Shown piece after piece: positions 25,129-33,792 of a stretch of 64,000 nucleotides of DNA. A model generated the notes under the pieces. That model was not told where the DNA came from. It saw nothing but the letters and a program-made list of their open reading frames with translations, and made no database searches. Position numbers and translations under genes: made by a program. Every line of letters begins with the position of its first letter. Within the stretch, counting starts at the first letter, position 1. The stretch comes from CAVOOW01 sp963697675 (lineage in GTDB: Bacteria > Actinomycetota > Actinomycetes > JACCUZ01), in the NCBI GenBank assembly GCA_963697675.1, contig CAVOOW010000006.1, positions 1,550,001 through 1,614,000 on the forward strand. The letters run 5' to 3'.

Positions 25129-26199
25129 GTGGACCGCACCTCCGATCCCACGCAGCCCAAGCCTGGGCAGTCGCGCCCGCCCACCATGAAGGACATCGCC
25201 CTGTCCGCGGGTGTTGCCCAGAGCACGGTCTCGCGGATCCTGAGCGGCTCACCGCTCGCGATCGCTGTCGCCCCAAGCACGAGAGAGAGGGTGGAGCAGG
25301 TGGCCCGGGCCATGGGCTACCGCCCGAACCCCGCGGCGCGTGCGCTGCGCGGCGCCAAGACGATGCTGCTGGGCGTGATCATCCCGGACGTCGCCGACCC
25401 GTTCTTCTTCACCGTTGCCCTGCAGGCGGTGACCCTGGCGGCACGCGCGCGCGGCTACAACGTCGTGCTCGGACTTGCCGACTCGAGCATGACTTCGGGC
25501 GAGGGACGGGAGGTCGCCTCCGTCCTCGAAGCTCGCCACTGCGACGCCCTCATCGTGCTCGGCGACGTCAACGCGCAACCGCGACTCGTCGAGGACCTCC
25601 GCGCTTCCCGGGTCCGGTTGGTCGGCATCTGGCAGCACACGTTGCTCGATGACGTCTACGCGCTGAACGCCGACAACTCCGCCGGGATCCGCCAAGCCGT
25701 CAAGCACCTGCGCAAACTCGGTCACCAGAGGATCGCCTTCATCAGCAGCGCCCCCGGGCGCGACGTCGGGGAGCGTGAGGAGACCTACCGCTCCTTGGTT
25801 CCGGGCATGCCCACTGGCTTTGTGCAGCATGTGCCGAACACACCGGCGGGGGGAGTGGCTGCCCTCCGTACGCTGCTGGCACTGGACGACCGGCCAACCG
25901 CCATCGTGGCGGCGACCGACCTGGTCGCCCTCGGCGTCCTGCACGAGGCATACGAGTCCGGCCTGCAGATCCCGAGGGATCTGTCACTCATCGGGTTCGA
26001 CGACATACCGGTCGCGGCATACGCGGTACCCGCCCTCACGACGCTGCGGATGCCCACCTCTGCCATGGTCGACGCCGCCGTGTCGCTCGCCACCGCTGAG
26101 AGGGTGCCGGAGCGGGGCAAGCCGAGGTTGTTCCGGCCCAAGCTCGTCGTACGCAGCTCCACCGGGCCCGTCCCTGCCACGCAGGATTCACCAGTATGA
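25129..26199 (+). CDS. LacI-family transcriptional regulator
   Basis: A 356-residue regulator. The helix-turn-helix reads TMKDIALSAGVAQSTVSRIL near residues 19-38, followed by a hinge (YRPNPAARALRGAKTMLLGV) and a periplasmic-binding-protein-like sugar domain with IPDVADPFFF, TAIVAATDLVALGVL and LSLIGFDDIPVAAYAVPALTT. GTG 25129 follows GGGGAGG. It closes the sugar locus and most likely represses the divergent GH and importer operons through the palindrome at 19059-19074 until a sugar from the pathway binds. The inducer is unknown. Confidence 0.92.
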   Translation: MDRTSDPTQPKPGQSRPPTMKDIALSAGVAQSTVSRILSGSPLAIAVAPSTRERVEQVARAMGYRPNPAARALRGAKTMLLGVIIPDVADPFFFTVALQAVTLAARARGYNVVLGLADSSMTSGEGREVASVLEARHCDALIVLGDVNAQPRLVEDLRASRVRLVGIWQHTLLDDVYALNADNSAGIRQAVKHLRKLGHQRIAFISSAPGRDVGEREETYRSLVPGMPTGFVQHVPNTPAGGVAALRTLLALDDRPTAIVAATDLVALGVLHEAYESGLQIPRDLSLIGFDDIPVAAYAVPALTTLRMPTSAMVDAAVSLATAERVPERGKPRLFRPKLVVRSSTGPVPATQDSPV

Positions 26200-26773
26200 G
26201 CCGCGATGACGACGAACACGACTCATAGCGGAGGCGCACGGCGGTTCTTGAAACCGCGGGTGCCGCTCGAGAAGATCTCGGGTGCCGGAGTGACTCTCGG
26301 GCCAGAGATGGTGACCTCGTCGACTGGACCGGATCGATTCTGACGAAAGTTGGCGAACCCCAGGAACGTCATCCACAGGCGTTTCGACCCCCGACCTCGC
26401 GGCCTCGGGGCTTTTCCCGACCAGGACGAGGCGAGCGCGACGGGAGTGGAAGTCGTTGCCGACCAGGACGACGATTGGCACGACGGTGACCGCGTCCTGC
26501 GTGCGGTTGGTGCACTCCAGCCAGGCGTGTACGGGCGGTGCCGGCCACTGCCGACCGATGCCAGGCAGTTCGGCCCCATCTCGGTCCCAGATCTTGTTCG
26601 TCGACATGCCGCGGTTGCCCGGGAAGTTGCCATTGACCCGGCGGGCGTAGCCGTGGTCTCCCCAGGGAGCGGCCAGCGCACAATAGGGACTAACTGATGC
26701 GACCACCCTCCGAGCAGCCCTCCCAATGACGTGCAACTGGCATTCGGCTTGGACAGGCCGAAAGGAGATTTCC
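26200..26773. other. Gene-free stretch with a degraded reading frame
   Basis: No intact gene is visible in these 574 bases. On the reverse strand, fragments in different frames look protein-like: SPYCALAAPWGDHGYARRVNG, TNKIWDRDGAELPGIGRQWP and, after a shift, GPVDEVTISGPRVTPAPEIF. They suggest one broken gene read from right to left. A small hairpin (GCGGTT cttga AACCGC, 26241-26257) lies 41 bases after the LacI stop. I cannot name the parent gene. Confidence 0.4.
26504..26588 (+). repeat. Diverged direct repeat, right copy
   Basis: Matches 11954-12043 in the same orientation; see that entry. The best-conserved part is 26555-26588, which differs from 12010-12043 at four of 34 positions. It lies inside the degraded frame downstream of the LacI gene, so the two copies enclose the whole sugar locus of about 14.5 kb. 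Confidence 0.5.
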
Positions 26774-28315
26774 GTGATAGTCGGAGTGCTCAGGGAATCG
26801 CAGTCCGGCGAGACGCGGGTAGCCGCGACGCCCGCGACAGTGGTGCAACTCCGCACCCTCGGATATGACGTCATCGTCGAGCCGGGTGCCGGGATCGCCT
26901 CGAGCTTCTCCGACGAGGCATACCTGGAGGCCGGCGCCACTCTTGGCAACGCGCACGTTGCTGACGTCGTCTTTGGCGTCAACCCGCCATCGACTGAGCA
27001 ATTGGACGGACTTCGTGACGGCGCCACGCTGGTCAGCATCCTCGGCCCCGGCCTGAACCCAGAACTGGTCGCGGATCTGTCGCGACGCCCAATTACGGCA
27101 CTGGCGATGGACGCCGTCCCGCGCATCTCCCGCGCCCAGTCGCTTGACGTGCTCAGCTCAATGGCCAATATCGCCGGCTACCGCGCCGTGGTCGAGGCCG
27201 CGCACGTGTTCGGTCGGTTCTTCACAGGTCAGGTCACTGCCGCCGGAAAGGTGCCGCCGGCCAAGGTGCTCGTCGCCGGCGCAGGTGTCGCCGGCCTATC
27301 CGCGATCGCGACCGCTGGCGGCATGGGTGCGATTGTCCGTGCGACGGACCCACGTCCAGAAGTCGCAGACCAGGTGAAGTCTCTGGGCGGGGAGTTCCTC
27401 TCTGTCGAGTCGGTCGATGTAGAGGTCAGCGCCACCGGCTATGCCAAGGAGATGTCGCGGGATTACACCGTGCGCGCGGCTCAGCTGTACGCCGATCAGG
27501 CCAGCGACGTCGACATCATCATCACCACGGCGCTGATCCCCGGTCGACCAGCACCGCAGTTGATCACCGCTGAGATGGTTGCCAGCATGAGATCGGGCAG
27601 CGTCATCGTCGACATGGCCGCCGCCAACGGCGGCAACGTCGAGGGCACGGTCGCTGGGCAGGTCATCGTCACCGACAATGGTGTGACGATCATTGGCTAC
27701 ACCGATCTTGCCGGACGCCTACCCGCGCAGGCTTCACAGCTCTACGGAACCAACCTGGTGAGCCTGATGAAGCTGATGACCCCTGGTAAGGACGGTCAGC
27801 TCGTCCTGGACTTCGACGACGTCGTCCAGCGCGGGATGACCGTGGTGCGCCGTGGTGAGCTCACCTGGCCGCCGCCACCGGTGCAGGTCTCCGCTGCGCC
27901 GCCCGCGCCCTCTGACGCGGAACACGCAGCCGCGAACAAGGCCGCCGAGTCCCACGTGAAGCAGCACATCTCCCGGGGCCGAAGGATGGAGGTGGTCGGT
28001 GTCGGGGCTGCGTTGTTGTTTGTCCTGGCGTCGCTGTCCCCCCAGGCGTTGCTCGGTCACCTCACGGTGTTCGCTCTCGCGGTGGTGATCGGCTACTACG
28101 TGATCGGGCACGTGCACCATGCGCTGCACACCCCGCTGATGTCGGTGACCAACGCGATCTCCGGGATCATCGTGGTCGGTGCGCTGCTGCAGATCGGTCA
28201 GGACAACACGGCCATCACGGTGCTCGCGTCGGTGGCAATCCTGCTGGCCAGCATCAACATCTTCGGTGGCTTCGCAGTGACCCGTCGGATGCTCGCGATG
28301 TTCTCCCGCTCGTGA
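26774..28315 (+). CDS. pntA: NAD(P) transhydrogenase subunit alpha
   Basis: A 513-residue proton-translocating transhydrogenase alpha subunit that couples hydride transfer between NAD(H) and NADP(H) to the proton gradient. Domains: the AlaDH/PNT N-terminal domain (GVLRESQSGETRVAATPATV), the NAD-binding domain (VLVAGAGVAGLSAIATAGGM) with the TALIPGRPAPQLIT segment, a linker, then three to four membrane helices from about residue 415. It is the fused form, not the split PntAA/PntAB form. GTG 26774 follows AAAGGAGA. Forms an operon with pntB 29 bases downstream. Confidence 0.95.
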   Translation: MIVGVLRESQSGETRVAATPATVVQLRTLGYDVIVEPGAGIASSFSDEAYLEAGATLGNAHVADVVFGVNPPSTEQLDGLRDGATLVSILGPGLNPELVADLSRRPITALAMDAVPRISRAQSLDVLSSMANIAGYRAVVEAAHVFGRFFTGQVTAAGKVPPAKVLVAGAGVAGLSAIATAGGMGAIVRATDPRPEVADQVKSLGGEFLSVESVDVEVSATGYAKEMSRDYTVRAAQLYADQASDVDIIITTALIPGRPAPQLITAEMVASMRSGSVIVDMAAANGGNVEGTVAGQVIVTDNGVTIIGYTDLAGRLPAQASQLYGTNLVSLMKLMTPGKDGQLVLDFDDVVQRGMTVVRRGELTWPPPPVQVSAAPPAPSDAEHAAANKAAESHVKQHISRGRRMEVVGVGAALLFVLASLSPQALLGHLTVFALAVVIGYYVIGHVHHALHTPLMSVTNAISGIIVVGALLQIGQDNTAITVLASVAILLASINIFGGFAVTRRMLAMFSRS

Positions 28316-28344
28316 TCAGCAGCTGACCCGGAGATGAGCAAGCC

Positions 28345-29763
28345 ATGAGTGTCGACATCACCGCGCAGGCGGCCTATCTGGTTGCCGCTTTGCTGTTCAT
28401 CCTGGCTTTGGCCAGCTTGTCCAAGCACGAGACCGCCCCGGTGGGCAACACGTTTGGCATCGCCGGCATGGCGGTGGCCCTCGTGGCCACGGTTGCCCTG
28501 GCGGTCGACCGGGATATCGAGTCGTGGGCGCTGGCCGTGCTGTTCGGCGCCACCGCGATCGGGGCGGCCATTGGCATCTACCGGGCCAGAGTGGTCGAGA
28601 TGACCGGCATGCCCGAGCTGATCGCGCTGCTGCACAGCTTTGTCGGGCTCGCCGCGGTCATGGTCGGCTGGAACAGCTACCTCGCCGTCGAGGCCGACCT
28701 CGACGGCGCCGAGGCTGCGCACCTGCAGGCGATGGAGACTCTCGGCATTCACCACGGCGAGGTGTTCATCGGTGTGTTCATCGGTGCGGTCACCTTCACC
28801 GGGTCCATCGTCGCTTTCCTCAAGCTGTCCGGGCGGATCCGGTCCAACCCACTGATGCTGCCGGGCAAGAACATCATCAACCTGGGCGCCCTCGTTCTTT
28901 TCGCCGCGCTGACCACCTGGTTCGTGATCGATCCGCAGTTGTGGCTGCTGATCGCGGTGACCACCGTCGCGCTGCTGCTTGGCTGGCACCTTGTCGCCTC
29001 CATCGGCGGCGGCGACATGCCTGTCGTCGTGTCCATGCTGAACAGCTACTCCGGCTGGGCCGCGGCAGCCTCGGGCTTTCTGCTGGAGAACGACCTGCTG
29101 ATCATTACCGGCGCCCTGGTCGGATCGTCGGGTGCCTACCTGTCCTACATCATGTGCCGGGCGATGAACCGCTCCTTCATCTCCGTGATCGCCGGTGGCT
29201 TCGGCATCGAGGCCGGCCCGGCCATCGACACCGACTACGGGGACCACCGCGAGATCACGGCCGAGGGCGTCGCCGAGCTGCTCGATGCGGCCGACTCGGT
29301 GATCATCACCCCCGGCTACGGCATGGCGGTCGCCCAAGCCCAGTACGGGGTCGCCGAACTCGCCCGTCACCTTCGCGACAAGGGCATCAAGGTCCGCTTC
29401 GGCATCCACCCCGTGGCCGGGCGCCTGCCCGGGCACATGAACGTGCTGCTCGCCGAGGCGAAGGTGCCCTACGACATCGTGCTCGAGATGGACGAGATCA
29501 ACGGCGACTTTGATGACACCGCGGTCGTGCTCGTGATTGGGGCGAACGACACAGTCAACCCGGCGGCCCTCGACGACCCGACCAGCCCCATCGCCGGGAT
29601 GCCCGTGCTCACCGTGTGGAACGCCGACGACGTGATCATCTTCAAGCGATCCATGGCCTCCGGCTACGCCGGCGTACAGAACCCGCTGTTCTTCCGCGAC
29701 AACAGCGCCATGCTCTTCGGCGATGCAAAAGAGCGAGTCGAAGACATCCTCCGTGCGCTCTGA
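28345..29763 (+). CDS. pntB: NAD(P) transhydrogenase subunit beta
   Basis: A 472-residue partner of PntA. The N-terminal two thirds is a bundle of eight to nine membrane helices (AAYLVAALLFILALASL, HSFVGLAAVMVGWNSY). The C-terminal NADP-binding domain carries VIITPGYGMAVAQAQYGVAE, IHPVAGRLPGHMNVLLAEA and the family ending IFKRSMASGYAGVQNPLF. Together with pntA it supplies NADPH, which the many reductases and oxygenases in this window could use; that connection is inferred. Confidence 0.95.
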   Translation: MSVDITAQAAYLVAALLFILALASLSKHETAPVGNTFGIAGMAVALVATVALAVDRDIESWALAVLFGATAIGAAIGIYRARVVEMTGMPELIALLHSFVGLAAVMVGWNSYLAVEADLDGAEAAHLQAMETLGIHHGEVFIGVFIGAVTFTGSIVAFLKLSGRIRSNPLMLPGKNIINLGALVLFAALTTWFVIDPQLWLLIAVTTVALLLGWHLVASIGGGDMPVVVSMLNSYSGWAAAASGFLLENDLLIITGALVGSSGAYLSYIMCRAMNRSFISVIAGGFGIEAGPAIDTDYGDHREITAEGVAELLDAADSVIITPGYGMAVAQAQYGVAELARHLRDKGIKVRFGIHPVAGRLPGHMNVLLAEAKVPYDIVLEMDEINGDFDDTAVVLVIGANDTVNPAALDDPTSPIAGMPVLTVWNADDVIIFKRSMASGYAGVQNPLFFRDNSAMLFGDAKERVEDILRAL

Positions 29764-29921
29764 CGGGAACGAGTGCGCTACAACGCGGCGGGCACCCCAC
29801 GCCGTGGAGAACTCGTGGCGGACTATCGTGGTCGGGCCGGACATTGCCGTGGCAGCCGAAGGTTGCCGCAACACTTCTTCGACTGCGCGTGACGTGATTC
29901 CGACTCGGACAAGGACGGGCC

Positions 29922-31418
29922 ATGACAACCATTGAGCATTGGATCGACGGTAAGATGACGCCGGGAACCGGGTCTCGGTCCGCTCCTGTTTTCAACCCCG
30001 CCCTTGGCGTTGAGCAAGCGCGCGTGGCCCTGGCCTCCGCGCAGGACGTGAGCGACGCAGTCGGGGCTGCGGAGTCAGCATTTGAAGAGTGGTCGCAGAC
30101 CTCGCTGAGCAACCGCAGCAAGATCCTCTTTGCATTCCGCGAACTGGTCAACCGGCGCGCCGGTGATATCGCTCGTCTGATTGTGGACGAACACGGCAAG
30201 GTATTGAGCGACGCGCTGGGCGAAGTGCAACGCGGTCTCGAGGTCGTGGAATTCGCCTGCGGCATCCCCACCCTTCTCAAGGGCGAATACTCGGACCAGG
30301 TGTCGACTGGGGTCGACACCTTCTCGTTCCGGGAGCCTCTCGGCGTCGTGGCTGGGATTACCCCGTTCAACTTTCCCGCGATGGTCCCGATGTGGATGTA
30401 CCCCGTCGCGATCGCGTGCGGCAACACTTTCGTGCTCAAGCCCAGCGAGCGCGACCCGTCGGCGTCGATGTACATCGCCGACCTCTGGCAGCAGGCAGGT
30501 CTGCCCGACGGTGTTTTCAACGTGGTCAACGGCGATAAGGAGTCGGTGGACGCGATCCTCGATGACCCTCGTGTCGCCGCTGTCTCGTTCGTTGGCTCAA
30601 CGCCGATTGCGAAGTACATCCACGAGCGTGGCAGTGCCAATGGCAAGCGGGTCCAGGCATTGGGCGGAGCCAAGAATCACGCCATTGTGCTCCCGGACGC
30701 GAATGTCGAGTTCGCCGCTGCGCACCTGGCCGCAGCCGCGTTCGGTTCGGCGGGGGAGCGGTGCATGGCCATCTCGGCAGCTGTCGCCGTAGGCTCAGCG
30801 GCCGACGCGGTCGTCGAGGCGGTCAGCGTCGAGGCGCGGTCGGTCACGGTGGGCTCAGGCCACGATTCCGCGAGTGCGATGGGTCCGGTCGTGACCCAGG
30901 CGTCCAAGGAACGGATCGAAGGCCTGATCAGCACCGGCGAGGCGCAGGGCGCGCAGCTGGTGGTCGACGGCCGCGGGCTCACAGTCCCCGGCTTCGAGCA
31001 AGGGTTCTTCGTCGGCCCGACCGTCATCGACTCAGTCACCACGGACATGGACGTCTACCGGGAAGAGATCTTCGGACCCGTTCTCGCTGTAGTGCGAGTC
31101 GCGACAGTCGACGAGGCGATCGCGCTCATCAACGCGAACCCGTATGGCAACGGCACGGCGATCTTCACCTCCAGTGGTGAGTCGGCCAGACGGTTCCAAC
31201 GCGGCGTGAGGGTCGGGATGATTGGCATCAACGTGCCGGTCCCGGTACCGATGGCTTACTACTCTTTCGGCGGCTGGAAGGACTCACTGTTCGGCGACAA
31301 GCATGTGCACGGCCCGGAAGGCGTGTCCTTCTATACGCGAGCTAAAGTCGTCACTACTCGATGGCCGGAACAGTCGGCTGCGGCCGACGCGAGCTTTCAC
31401 TTCCCGACCTCGAAGTAG
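29922..31418 (+). CDS. mmsA: Methylmalonate-semialdehyde dehydrogenase (CoA-acylating)
   Basis: A 498-residue aldehyde dehydrogenase of the MmsA branch: it starts TTIEHWIDGKMTPG, has PFNFPAMVPMWMYPVAIACG, VSFVGSTPIAKYI and the catalytic cysteine motif GSAGERCMAIS that distinguishes MmsA from ordinary aldehyde dehydrogenases. It converts methylmalonate or malonate semialdehyde with CoA and NAD to propionyl- or acetyl-CoA in valine, thymine and inositol breakdown. An HIBCH-like hydrolase gene at 33793 would supply 3-hydroxyisobutyrate in valine breakdown, which fits. A 158-bp gap separates it from pntB. Confidence 0.92.
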   Translation: MTTIEHWIDGKMTPGTGSRSAPVFNPALGVEQARVALASAQDVSDAVGAAESAFEEWSQTSLSNRSKILFAFRELVNRRAGDIARLIVDEHGKVLSDALGEVQRGLEVVEFACGIPTLLKGEYSDQVSTGVDTFSFREPLGVVAGITPFNFPAMVPMWMYPVAIACGNTFVLKPSERDPSASMYIADLWQQAGLPDGVFNVVNGDKESVDAILDDPRVAAVSFVGSTPIAKYIHERGSANGKRVQALGGAKNHAIVLPDANVEFAAAHLAAAAFGSAGERCMAISAAVAVGSAADAVVEAVSVEARSVTVGSGHDSASAMGPVVTQASKERIEGLISTGEAQGAQLVVDGRGLTVPGFEQGFFVGPTVIDSVTTDMDVYREEIFGPVLAVVRVATVDEAIALINANPYGNGTAIFTSSGESARRFQRGVRVGMIGINVPVPVPMAYYSFGGWKDSLFGDKHVHGPEGVSFYTRAKVVTTRWPEQSAAADASFHFPTSK

Positions 31419-31450
31419 ACGGCCAACCACCGATCGTTGACCAGACCAGA

Positions 31451-32257
31451 TCACTCGAAGGTGAACCGCGGCGACCGTTTCTCGAGAAAGGCGGCGAGCG
31501 CCTCGCGCATGTCCGCCGTCTGAGCTGCCAACGCCTGATTACGGTTCTCCAGCTCGATCCCTAGTTCCAGCGAGGCCGCGCCGAGGTTGGCCTGGATCAC
31601 CTGCTTGGTGATCCGGACGCCGAGCGGGCTGTTCGACAGCAGAGCCTGGGCATATTCGTGGGCCGTGGGCAAGAGGTCGCCCTGCTCGACCACGCGGTTG
31701 ACCAGTCCGATGCGGAGAGCCTCGTCGGCGCCGACCGAACGTCCGGTCAACAGGATGTCGTTCGCGATGCCGAGGCCGACCACCCTTGGCAGCAACCACG
31801 AGCTGCCCATGTCTCCTCCGGTGAGACCGACGCGGATGAACGCCGCGTTGAACTTGGCCGCCGTTACGGCGATGCGGATGTCGCACGCGAGCGCCAGGGA
31901 GAAGCCGGCACCGGCTGCAGCCCCGTTGACTGCGGCGATCACCGGGGCTGTCAGCTTGCGGAGCGCGATCGTCGCGCCCGACCAGCGCTCCTGGCCCTGG
32001 AGGAACTCGAGCGGTGTCAGGTCGGGCAGCCGCGCCGCGTCGGCAAGGTCGAGGCCGGCGCAGAACCCTCGGCCGGCGCCGGTCAGGATGACGACCCGGA
32101 CGGAGCGATCACCCTCGACATCGCGACACAGCGCGGTGATCGAGTCGAACATCGCGAAGGTCAGCGCATTGAGCTTGTCCGGCCGGTTCAGGGTGACGAG
32201 AAGGACCCCGTCAAGGGGGTGCTCGACAATCAGTCCCTCGTAGCTTCGGCTGGTCAT
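31451..32257 (-). CDS. Enoyl-CoA hydratase/isomerase family protein
   Basis: A 268-residue crotonase-fold enzyme: LVTLNRPDKLNALTFAMFDS, the first oxyanion segment VVILTGAGRGFCAGLDLAD, the second AAVNGAAAGAGFSLALACDI, and IRVGLTGGDMGSSWLLPRVVG where the glutamate seen in classical hydratases at the second acidic position is replaced by Gly/Asp. It handles an acyl-CoA thioester in a beta-oxidation-like step. It is transcribed leftwards as the last gene after an SDR and a MarR regulator. Confidence 0.9.
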   Translation of the reverse strand: MTSRSYEGLIVEHPLDGVLLVTLNRPDKLNALTFAMFDSITALCRDVEGDRSVRVVILTGAGRGFCAGLDLADAARLPDLTPLEFLQGQERWSGATIALRKLTAPVIAAVNGAAAGAGFSLALACDIRIAVTAAKFNAAFIRVGLTGGDMGSSWLLPRVVGLGIANDILLTGRSVGADEALRIGLVNRVVEQGDLLPTAHEYAQALLSNSPLGVRITKQVIQANLGAASLELGIELENRNQALAAQTADMREALAAFLEKRSPRFTFE

Positions 32258-32283
32258 GGCGATGCCTTACTTCTCGGTGGAGG

Positions 32284-33045
32284 TCACATCGTTGGATGAG
32301 CGTTGACCAGCCCGCCATCCACGACGAACTGAGCTCCTGTCGAGTATCTCGACTCGTCCGACGCCAAGTAGAGCGCCATATTGGCCACCTCGTCAGGATG
32401 TCCCATCCGGCCCGTTGGGGACATCGCCTCGAAGACCGCGTAGAGCGACGGGTCGCGCTCGACGTGGCCGCGCAGGATGGCGGTGTAAGTGGTGCCAGGG
32501 TGCAAGCTGTTGCAGCGGATGTCGAGCCGCTCGGTGGCGCAATAGGTCGCAACCGAGCGGGTCAGCCCGACGATCGCCGACTTGCTGGTGGTGTAGACGG
32601 CGTCGTTCGCCAGCCCGAGGAACGACGTCGTCGACGCCGTGTTGACGATGGACCCGCTGGAGCCGCCCGGGTTCTCTCGCATGGCCTTGATCGCTTCCCG
32701 ACAGCCGAGCATCGGCCCCGTGACGTTGACGGCCATCACCCGGTTCCAGGTCGCCAGGTCTGCCTGCTCGATCGACTGGTCGGAGATGATGCCGGCGTTG
32801 TTCATCAACGCGTCGAGCCGGCCGAACCGCTCGGTGACCTCGGACATCAGCGCCACCCACGACGCCTCGTCGGCGACGTCGTGCTGCCGGAAGAGCGCAC
32901 CGGTCTGCTCGCCGATCGATGCACCCGCGCTGTCGACATCGGTGCTGACGACGTCGGCGCCTTCGGTGCAGAACCGCCGGACCATGGCCTCGCCGATGCC
33001 CGACGCGCCACCGGTGACGATGACGACCTTTCCCTGCAGCCTCAC
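32284..33045 (-). CDS. SDR-family oxidoreductase
   Basis: A 253-residue classical short-chain dehydrogenase with TGGASGIGEAM at residue 11, LMNNAGIISD near 84, a catalytic serine in NTASTTSFLG, and YTTSKSAIVGL for the Tyr/Lys pair. The ending (DGGLVNAHPTM) is typical of the FabG-like group. GTG 33045 is preceded by AAGGAGGATGAG. It lies between a MarR gene and an enoyl-CoA hydratase gene, consistent with oxidation of a hydroxyacyl or alicyclic alcohol intermediate. Confidence 0.9.
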   Translation of the reverse strand: MRLQGKVVIVTGGASGIGEAMVRRFCTEGADVVSTDVDSAGASIGEQTGALFRQHDVADEASWVALMSEVTERFGRLDALMNNAGIISDQSIEQADLATWNRVMAVNVTGPMLGCREAIKAMRENPGGSSGSIVNTASTTSFLGLANDAVYTTSKSAIVGLTRSVATYCATERLDIRCNSLHPGTTYTAILRGHVERDPSLYAVFEAMSPTGRMGHPDEVANMALYLASDESRYSTGAQFVVDGGLVNAHPTM

Positions 33046-33067
33046 CCGCTCATCCTCCTTGGCACCG

Positions 33068-33571
33068 TCAGAAGTCCCCGGCCTGCATCCGGATCGTCCG
33101 CAGGTGGCGGGTCAGTTCCTTGATGTCACGCCGGCTCAACCCAGGCTTCTCGAACACCTCTGAATTGATGGCGGTCGTGGCTTGAGCAGCGACCTTGCGC
33201 CCTTCGTCGGTGATCGACGCGAGCACAGCGCGCCGGTCCGACGGGTGGGACTTTCGCTCGACATAGCTCTGCGCCTGCAACCGGTCGACAGCGCTGGTCA
33301 CGCTGGTCGGGTGCACCTGCAGCAGGGAGCCCACTCGCTTCATAGGCATGGCGCCTCCGCGGCTGAACGAGAGCAACATCAGGATCTCGTAACGCGCGAA
33401 CGTTAGATCCAAAGGACGTAGTACAGCGTCAACGCGCTGCATCAGGATCTGCTGCACCCGCATGATCGCGGTGACCATCCCCATCCCGGGGGCGGCTTCC
33501 TCCCACCCGTGCTCGATCCAGAGCCGTTGCGCTTCCTTGATCGGGTCGAGCGGGAGTGTCGGTACGGACAT
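33068..33571 (-). CDS. MarR-family transcriptional regulator
   Basis: A 167-residue winged-helix regulator. The HTH and wing read MKRVGSLLQVHPTSVTSAVD then RLQAQSYVERKSHPSDRRAV, with flanking dimerisation helices. MarR proteins of catabolic clusters usually repress their own operon until an aromatic acid or a CoA thioester binds. ATG 33571 follows AAGGAGGACTC; the frame extends to 33622 without better support. It heads the leftward operon with the SDR and the enoyl-CoA hydratase and faces the divergent HIBCH-like gene, so it may control both directions. Confidence 0.9.
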   Translation of the reverse strand: MSVPTLPLDPIKEAQRLWIEHGWEEAAPGMGMVTAIMRVQQILMQRVDAVLRPLDLTFARYEILMLLSFSRGGAMPMKRVGSLLQVHPTSVTSAVDRLQAQSYVERKSHPSDRRAVLASITDEGRKVAAQATTAINSEVFEKPGLSRRDIKELTRHLRTIRMQAGDF

Positions 33572-33792
33572 GAGTCCTCCTTGACGTCGGCCGGGGTCTG
33601 AGGCCTGTTGCCCGTAGCGCATGACGGTTCGTCACTTCGTGTGCCGAGACAGCAAGCCCCACCACGCCGTCTCGCCTGTACCGTACGGATCTTCACACGT
33701 CCGATGGTTGTTAGCAAAATAATTGGACTGCCTACGGTTGATCCCGACGGCCAACCGACCAGGCGGTGCACGAGCGCAGGGATGGGAGCGGC

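Noticed and set aside
28198..29928. A 576-codon open frame antisense to pntB
   Set aside because: It has no ribosome site, is rich in His/Asp/Gly/Arg as expected of a mirror frame in GC-rich DNA, and lies entirely opposite the well-supported pntB gene.
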